The translations under genes were made by a program, and so were the position numbers. Shown here piece by piece: positions 1-4,570 of a stretch of DNA of 8,256 nt. The stretch is from assembly GCA_034432655.1 (NCBI GenBank), contig DAOUBP010000161.1, positions 1 to 8,256 on the forward strand, read 5' to 3'. The DNA is from DAOUBP01 sp034432655 (lineage in GTDB: Bacteria; Chloroflexota; Anaerolineae; CG2-30-64-16). How positions within the stretch are numbered: position 1 is the stretch's first letter; each line of letters begins with the position of its first letter. The notes under the pieces were generated by a model. It was not told where the DNA came from and did no database searches. It was given only the letters and a program-made list of their open reading frames with translations.

Positions 1-272
<272 letters not shown>

Positions 273-280
273 GTTACGAC

Positions 281-853
281 CTACGCGCCCCCCCGCAACA
301 CCTCTGCCTTCAGCTCCGCCACATAAGGGAGGTGGCGATACGCCTCTTTGTAGTCCAGGCCGTAGCCCACTACGAAACGATCGGGCAGGGTGAAGCCGAT
401 GTAACGCAGCGGGATTTCCGCGATACGCCGTTGGGGCCGGTCGAACAGGGTGCATACCTGCAGGCTGGCCGGGCCGCGCGCCCGCAACACCCGCAGCAGA
501 TAGCCCAGGGTCAACCCGGTGTCAATCACATCCTCTACGAAGAGGACGTGCTGCCCCTCCACGCTCTCCTCCAGGTCCTTGATCAGGCGCACCGGGCCTT
601 TGGCGGCCGGCTGCGGGCTGTAACGCGAGATGGCCATGTAGTCCACCCGCACCGGCACAGTGATGGCCCGCAACAGGTCGCTCATGAAGAAGACGACCCC
701 CTTCAACACGCCCACCAGCAGCGGGTTCAGCCCCGCGTAGTCCCGGCTGATCTGCCCGCCCAACTCCTGGACGCGGCGCCGGATGTCGGCCTCGGTGTAC
801 AGGATACGACCCAGGCCACGGGCCAGCTCTTCGGACAAATGTTCGGTTGCCAT
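281..853 (-). CDS. hpt: Hypoxanthine phosphoribosyltransferase
   Basis: This enzyme transfers phosphoribose from PRPP to hypoxanthine or guanine to make IMP or GMP in cytoplasmic purine salvage. The 190-residue length is usual for bacterial Hpt. The PRPP-binding signature VEDVIDTGLT lies at residues 106-115; D111 is the expected general base. LKGVVFFMSDL (50-60) forms the first PPi loop, DRPQRR (138-143) replaces the usual DKP with DRP at the base-contacting position, and residues 153-177 (GFTLPDRFVVGYGLDY, then YRHLPYV) are the conserved C-terminal signature. The ATG follows the TAA of the upstream nuclease-like gene by 3 nt, and no strong Shine-Dalgarno is visible, so expression is probably coupled to that gene. 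Many bacteria have hpt next to tilS and ftsH; here ftsH is about 6.6 kb away on the same strand with unrelated genes between. The function is secure. Confidence 0.96.
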   Translation of the reverse strand: MATEHLSEELARGLGRILYTEADIRRRVQELGGQISRDYAGLNPLLVGVLKGVVFFMSDLLRAITVPVRVDYMAISRYSPQPAAKGPVRLIKDLEESVEGQHVLFVEDVIDTGLTLGYLLRVLRARGPASLQVCTLFDRPQRRIAEIPLRYIGFTLPDRFVVGYGLDYKEAYRHLPYVAELKAEVLRGGA

Positions 854-856
854 CTT

Positions 857-1216
857 TTACAACTCGTTCTCCATCAGTGCGGGGTAGTCCTCCACGCCGA
901 ACTTCAGCAGCAATGCGCGGATATCGCCCCGCTTGAACAGCTTGATGTTGATCTCCGGGTATAGCTCCCGCAGCCGCTTCAGCTTGCGGTTCTTATGGCG
1001 CACCTGATGGGGCTGCATGGTGGTCAGTTCCACGTAGAGGTCCTGATCGGGCAGGTAAAAGTCGGGGGTGAAAGCCTCCGTCACGTTGCCCAGCGCGTCG
1101 CGCGTCAGCACAAAGGTGCGCGGCTCATACTCCCAGGGGATGCCGTAGAAATCGAGGATGCGCGCAAACTCGGCCTCGACCGGGTGCGAGAAGGGCGGTG
1201 GGACCTCGATCGTCAT
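857..1216 (-). CDS. Small PD-(D/E)XK-like nuclease-fold protein, catalytic Lys position occupied by Thr
   Basis: The protein has 119 residues and no named function. Its order of elements resembles a minimal restriction-endonuclease-like fold: a helix with E14 and E16, the strand GIPWEYEPRTFVL (25-37), T50-P51-D52-FYLP, and the strand YVELT (61-65), followed by a basic helix KNRKLKRLRELYP (75-87). In an active PD-(D/E)XK enzyme the last strand would normally read E-x-K; here it is E63-L64-T65, so catalysis is uncertain and K75 or K78 might substitute. I chose the ATG at 1216 because it overlaps the upstream stop codon as ATGA and has GAGGGG about 8 nt upstream. A GTG at 1225 is possible but has no room for a ribosome site. 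It sits between the cytidylate-kinase-like gene and hpt, so it is almost certainly co-transcribed with them. I have the impression that similar small proteins accompany hpt in related bacteria, but cannot verify it here. Confidence 0.8.
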   Translation of the reverse strand: MTIEVPPPFSHPVEAEFARILDFYGIPWEYEPRTFVLTRDALGNVTEAFTPDFYLPDQDLYVELTTMQPHQVRHKNRKLKRLRELYPEINIKLFKRGDIRALLLKFGVEDYPALMENEL

Positions 1217-1821
1217 TGCTCGCACCCCTCACCTGTGGCCACGGCGGCAGGCGCAAGCCCTGCCGCCAGCCGCTGCGCGGCCTCGCAAATCAGCGTCGCC
1301 GCGGTCGCGACGTCCAGCCGCGCCATGTTGATCACCAGGTCGTACAGCGCGGGGTCGTCCAGCCGCAAACCGTGATGTTGCCGCAGATAGGCGGCCCGGG
1401 CCCGATCGGACGCGTCGACGCGCGCCGCGGCCACCTCGGCCGGCACCCCGCACCGGGCCTGCACGTTGGCGATGCGCAAGGCGCGCGGGGCGATGATGCG
1501 CACATGCAAGGTGCCGGGCCGGCCGGCGAGCACAGCCTGGCTGCCGCGGCCTACCAGCAGCACATCCCCTTTCTCGGCCAGCTCCAAAATGACCTCGGTC
1601 ACCTTTTGACGATACAGCCGCAAGGCAGCCGGGCCGGGTTTCACGCCCAGCAGCCCCAGCTCATCAAAAGCAGCCAGGGCCACCTCGGGCGCGCCGGCCG
1701 CGCGCGCGGCGCGGTTGATCACCTCGCGGCCGACCACTTGCAGCCCCAGTTGGCAGGCCACCGCCTGGGCCACGTCGTCCCCGCGGCTGCCCATCTGGCG
1801 GGAAAGTGTAATCACCGGCAT
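1213..1821 (-). CDS. Cytidylate kinase-like family protein
   Basis: The 202-residue protein matches the cytidylate-kinase-like family (PF13189 type), a P-loop nucleotide kinase fold related to Cmk. The N-terminus MPVITLSRQMGSRGDDVA contains the loop GSRG (11-14), a variant of the family's usual GSGG. Then come LVGRGSQAVLAG, TLHVRIIAP, an Arg-rich lid region with DRARAAYLR, and the diagnostic LYDLVINMARLD near residues 158-169, close to the usual LYDLVINTDRL. The exact phosphate acceptor in this family is not well defined, so CMP kinase activity should not be assumed. The ATG is preceded by GGGAGGT about 6 nt upstream, the strongest ribosome site in the cluster. It is the first gene of a three-gene run, overlapping the next start by ATGA; the 129-nt gap upstream probably contains the operon promoter, although I could not identify a convincing -10/-35. 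Confidence 0.88.
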   Translation of the reverse strand: MPVITLSRQMGSRGDDVAQAVACQLGLQVVGREVINRAARAAGAPEVALAAFDELGLLGVKPGPAALRLYRQKVTEVILELAEKGDVLLVGRGSQAVLAGRPGTLHVRIIAPRALRIANVQARCGVPAEVAAARVDASDRARAAYLRQHHGLRLDDPALYDLVINMARLDVATAATLICEAAQRLAAGLAPAAVATGEGCEQ

Positions 1822-1855
1822 ACGTTACCTCCCTCCCTTGAAGATGGGACGCGCA

Positions 1856-1933
1856 CCGCGCAGGCCGCGCGGAAAACGCGGAAAAAAAGACAGCCTTCGC
1901 CGCGTTGCCTGCGGTTTCTGCGTCATCCGCGTC
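1856..1933. repeat. Palindrome-rich intergenic repeats between recD2 and the cytidylate-kinase-like gene
   Basis: On the minus strand, four consecutive 9-nt units sharing a core resembling ACGCRG (GACGCGGAT, GACGCAGAA, ACCGCAGGC, AACGCGGCG) run from 1933 to 1898. A run of seven T follows near 1889-1883. CCGCGTT (1881-1875) is the reverse complement of AACGCGG (1906-1900). A perfect 6-bp palindrome, CCGCGC-AGGCC-GCGCGG, lies at 1856-1872. This may be a recD2 transcription terminator or a copy of a dispersed intergenic repeat. The stem before the T-run is weak, so a terminator call would be tentative. Confidence 0.4.
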
Positions 1934-1950
1934 CCGTTGTCTCTGTTTCC

Positions 1951-4338
1951 CTACGCAAGGCGCGCCGGGCCGCCCGCCGTGAGCCGGCCGACCAGGCCAG
2001 AGTGGCGCTCGCGCGCGGTGTCGTTGCGCACCGCAATGGCAAGCGCGCGAGGGCTGCCCACCAGCACCACCAGCTTTTGCGCGCGCGTCACGGCCGTGTA
2101 GAGCAGGTTGCGCTGCAACATCATGTAATGCGAAGGCAGCAGGGGGATGACCACCGCCGGGAACTCGCTGCCCTGCGCCTTATGGATGCTCACTGCGTAC
2201 GCGTGCACCAGCTCGTCCAGCTCTGTGAAGTCGTAACGCACCGGCCGGTCGTCTATCTGGACCATCACCACCTGCTCCTCCAGGTCCATACTGACGATCC
2301 GGCCCAGGTCGCCGTTGAAGACCTCCTTGTCGTAGTTGTTGCGGATCTGCATCACGCGGTCCCCCTGGCGGTAGACACGGCCCCCAATGGCCCGCTCCGG
2401 CAGCCCCGGCCTGGGAGGGTTCAGCGCGGCCTGCAGCCGGCCGTTCAGCGCGGTCACACCGGCCTCGCCGCGGTGCATGGGGCTCAACACCTGGATCTGA
2501 TCGGCCGTCAGCCCGAACTTGCGCGGGATGCGCTCGCAAACCAGTTCCACCACCAGATCGGCCGCCCTGGCCGGGTCTTCCTCCTTGAAGAGGAAAAAGT
2601 CCACCGCGTGCTTGTTGTCCAGGATCGGCATCTCGCCCCGGTTGATGCGATGAGCGTTGGTGATGATGTAGCTGCCCTCCGGCTGCCGGAAGATGGTGTT
2701 CAAGCGGACGACGGAACAGGAGTCAGGGGTCAGGTGACAGGCGTCAGTAGTGTCCTTAACGCCTGCCCTTTGCCCCCTGCTATCTGATCCTTGATCCCTG
2801 ACGCCATGTCCCTGCTCCCTGCTCCCTGACGCCTGACCCTTGATGCCTGACCCCTGATGCTTGCCCCCTGCCCCCTGCTCAATCGCCGCGATCACATCTC
2901 GCAACACATTCCCCGCGCCCACGCTGGGCAACTGGTCCACATCGCCCACCAACAACAGGTGCGCGCCCGGCGGGATGGCCTTCAATAAGTGGTTGGTCAA
3001 CAACAGGTCCAGCATCGAGGCCTCGTCCACGATCACCAGGTCGGCCTCCAGGGGGTTTTCCTCGTTGCGCTGAAACGACATCCCCTCCCCAGGCTTGAAT
3101 TCCAACAGCCGGTGGATCGTCTTGGCCGGCCGGCCGGTGGCCTCGGCCAGGCGTTTGGCCGCGCGGCCGGTGGGCGAAGCCAGCGCCACCCGGGCGCCCG
3201 CAGCCTCGGCCAGGCGCAAGATGCTCCGCACGGTGGTCGTCTTGCCGGTGCCCGGCCCGCCCGTCAGCACGACCACGCGGCGGGTGAGCGCGGCCCGCAC
3301 CGCTTCCATCTGTTGCGGGGTCAACGGCACCCGGCTCTGTCGTTGTAGCAGCGCAAACGCGGCCGGCCAGTCAAACGTCTGAAACGCAGCCAGCCGGTCT
3401 TCCGGGGCCTCGGCCAGCCGGCGCAACCGGTTGGTCACGCCTACCTCGCCGTAGTAAAAGGGGAGCAAGTAGACCGGCCGTTCCTCGGCCAGCCGGGAAG
3501 CCCCGCCTGGCATCTCGGCTGCCGGGGCCTCCTCCAGCTGCACCTCCTCCGCCTCTTGCAGCGCACGGATGCCGGCCGCCACCTGTGCGGCAGAAACCCC
3601 CAGGAGCTCAGCGCTGCGTTTGGTCAACTCACCGGCGGGCAGATAAACGTGTCCTTCATCCGCGGCCTGGCTCAACACGTAGAGGATGCCGGCCGCCACT
3701 CGCTCCGGCGCGTCGTGGGGGATGCCCAGCGCGCGGGCGATCTTGTCCGCGGTGACAAACCCGATGCCGAACACCTCGCGCGCCAGCCGATAGGGGTCGT
3801 TGCGCACCACCTCGATGGCGTCATCGCCGTATTGCTTGTAGATGCGCACTGCCAGCCCGGTAGAGACATTGTGGCTCTGCAGGAACAGCATCACCTCTTT
3901 GATCTTCTGCTGCTCGGCCCAGGCGCGGGTGATCAGTTCCACGCGCTTGCGCCCCACGCCCAGCACCTCATGCAATCGCTCCGGCTCTTCCTCGATGATG
4001 CGCAAGGTATCCAGCCCGAACTTACGCACGATGCGCCTGGCGGTGATCGGGCCGATCCCCTTGATCAGGCCGCTGCCCAGATATCTCTCCAGGCCGGCGA
4101 TGGTGGCCGGCAACACGGTGCGCATGCTCTCGGCCTTGAACTGGCGGCCGTATTGGGGGTGAGAGGTCCACGCGCCGGAGAAGATCACCGACTCGCCCAC
4201 GTTGATGCCCAGCATGTTGCCTACCACGGCCACCGTGTAGTTGGCGCCCTCGGGCTGGACCTGGACGACGGTATAACCGTTCTCCTCGTTGTGGTAGGTG
4301 ATGCGTTCGATGGTGCCGCGCAGGGTTTCAAGTGTCAT
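1951..4338 (-). CDS. recD2: RecD2-type ATP-dependent 5'-3' DNA helicase with an in-frame repeat-derived insert
   Basis: RecD2 is an SF1B helicase that unwinds DNA 5' to 3' in repair without RecBC partners. The N-terminal OB-like domain is at about 7-72; helix-hairpin-helix motifs are at GIGPITARRIVRKFG (94-108), VLGVGRKRVELI (125-136) and VFGIGFVTADKI (189-200). Walker A is GGPGTGKTTT (360-369, K366); SPTGRAAKRL follows (388-397); Walker B is VIVDEA (435-440). LVGDVDQLPS (463-472), IFRQ (549-552), the SH3-like insertion region, SIHKAQGSEF (717-726) and LLYTAVTRA (745-753) complete the helicase core. The ATG at 4338 begins MTLETLRGTIERITYHN, the usual RecD2 start, with GGAG about 9 nt upstream; upstream in-frame sequence is not protein-like. 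At 795 residues it is longer than typical because residues 489-541 are a low-complexity Gly/Gln/Arg insert encoded by a heptamer repeat array. All catalytic motifs are intact, so activity is expected. Confidence 0.96.
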   Translation of the reverse strand: MTLETLRGTIERITYHNEENGYTVVQVQPEGANYTVAVVGNMLGINVGESVIFSGAWTSHPQYGRQFKAESMRTVLPATIAGLERYLGSGLIKGIGPITARRIVRKFGLDTLRIIEEEPERLHEVLGVGRKRVELITRAWAEQQKIKEVMLFLQSHNVSTGLAVRIYKQYGDDAIEVVRNDPYRLAREVFGIGFVTADKIARALGIPHDAPERVAAGILYVLSQAADEGHVYLPAGELTKRSAELLGVSAAQVAAGIRALQEAEEVQLEEAPAAEMPGGASRLAEERPVYLLPFYYGEVGVTNRLRRLAEAPEDRLAAFQTFDWPAAFALLQRQSRVPLTPQQMEAVRAALTRRVVVLTGGPGTGKTTTVRSILRLAEAAGARVALASPTGRAAKRLAEATGRPAKTIHRLLEFKPGEGMSFQRNEENPLEADLVIVDEASMLDLLLTNHLLKAIPPGAHLLLVGDVDQLPSVGAGNVLRDVIAAIEQGAGGKHQGSGIKGQASGSREQGHGVRDQGSDSRGQRAGVKDTTDACHLTPDSCSVVRLNTIFRQPEGSYIITNAHRINRGEMPILDNKHAVDFFLFKEEDPARAADLVVELVCERIPRKFGLTADQIQVLSPMHRGEAGVTALNGRLQAALNPPRPGLPERAIGGRVYRQGDRVMQIRNNYDKEVFNGDLGRIVSMDLEEQVVMVQIDDRPVRYDFTELDELVHAYAVSIHKAQGSEFPAVVIPLLPSHYMMLQRNLLYTAVTRAQKLVVLVGSPRALAIAVRNDTARERHSGLVGRLTAGGPARLA
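2717..2880. repeat. Heptanucleotide repeat array with inverted arms inside recD2
   Basis: On the plus strand, five 7-nt units begin CAG (CAGGAGT, CAGGGGT, CAGGTGA, CAGGCGT, CAGTAGT; 2717-2751). After a 10-nt spacer come seventeen contiguous 7-nt units in the opposite sense, mostly CCTGNNN or CTTGNNN (2762-2880). TCAGGGGTCAGG (2723-2734) is a perfect 12-nt reverse complement of 2846-2857, and CAGGCGTCAG (2738-2747) of 2826-2835, so the array can fold into a hairpin. In the recD2 frame, 21 nt (three units) encode seven residues, giving GAGGKHQ, GSGIKGQ, ASGSREQ, GHGVRDQ and GSDSRGQ with Gln at every seventh position. It resembles the short heptamer repeats known from cyanobacterial genomes, but those are usually intergenic. 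Confidence 0.9.
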
Positions 4339-4358
4339 TGCGATTTGCTCCAGGGCCC

Positions 4359-4387
4359 ATTTTACCAAAGAGCAGGATGAGCGGCAA
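4359..4387 (-). promoter_or_regulatory. Candidate recD2 promoter with extended -10
   Basis: On the minus strand, TTGCCG (4387-4382) and TAAAAT (4364-4359) are separated by exactly 17 nt, and TGG directly before the -10 gives an extended -10 element. Transcription would begin near 4352, leaving a leader of about 14 nt that only just holds the GGAG ribosome site at 4351-4348. The match is to sigma-70 consensus by eye. Confidence 0.5.
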
Positions 4388-4471
4388 CGATGATCCATCC
4401 TGCGCGGAGAGGGAGGACGGTGCGCCCCTTCCTGCACTGTAAGGCAACTGCGCAATTGCTTTCCAGGATGG
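4372..4471. promoter_or_regulatory. Three CAGGATG motifs in the divergent promoter region
   Basis: The heptamer CAGGATG occurs at 4373-4379 on plus, 4402-4396 on minus, and 4464-4470 on plus. The first two form an 8-bp inverted repeat, GCAGGATG / CATCCTGC, with a 16-nt spacer that encloses the -35 hexamer of the candidate recD2 promoter. The arrangement would suit an operator for a dimeric regulator, but no regulator is known for it, and three short matches in about 100 nt are weak evidence. Confidence 0.3.
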
Positions 4472-4486
4472 CCGGCCGGTCGCAAC

Positions 4487-4502
4487 GCGCACCGTTGTGC
4501 GC
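4487..4502. promoter_or_regulatory. 16-nt palindrome at the -35 region of the protease promoter
   Basis: GCGCAC-CGTT-GTGCGC is a perfect 6-bp inverted repeat with a 4-nt centre. It ends 10 nt before the extended -10 of the protease gene, so a protein bound there would contact or block the -35 position. The element could be an operator or simply a GC-rich chance palindrome. Confidence 0.3.
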
Positions 4503-4521
4503 CCAACAAGTATGATATAAT
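4495..4521 (+). promoter_or_regulatory. Candidate promoter of the S8 protease gene, perfect extended -10
   Basis: TGATATAAT (4513-4521) is an exact TGN-TATAAT extended -10. The only -35-like element is TTGTGC (4495-4500) at a short 15-nt spacing, as is often tolerated with extended -10 promoters. Transcription should start near 4528, leaving a leader of about 43 nt before the ATG at 4571. It is the most AT-rich point in this gap. Confidence 0.65.
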
Positions 4522-4570
4522 GTGGATGTCACTGGGATCAGCTGGCCGTTAAGATTTGAGGGAGGGAACC

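Noticed and set aside
1217..1225. GTG start for the nuclease-like protein
   Set aside because: GAGGGG would be too close to the GTG, whereas the ATG at 1216 has good spacing and an ATGA overlap.
1198..2787. Plus-strand open frame of 529 codons opposite the kinase-like gene and recD2
   Set aside because: It runs antisense across two well-supported genes and their intergenic gap, has no recognisable motif, and is His/Gln/Arg-rich as expected of a GC-rich shadow frame.
2717..2880. Short repeats read as a possible CRISPR array
   Set aside because: The units are 7 nt, contiguous and degenerate with no spacers, they lie within a coding region, and no cas genes are present.
4339..4509. 57-codon upstream extension of recD2 to an earlier start
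   Set aside because: The added residues are not RecD2-like, the extension would run through the candidate promoter, and the ATG at 4338 gives the normal family N-terminus.
4556..4570. TTG start for the protease five codons upstream
   Set aside because: The segment between TTG and ATG is itself the purine-rich ribosome site for the ATG at 4571.
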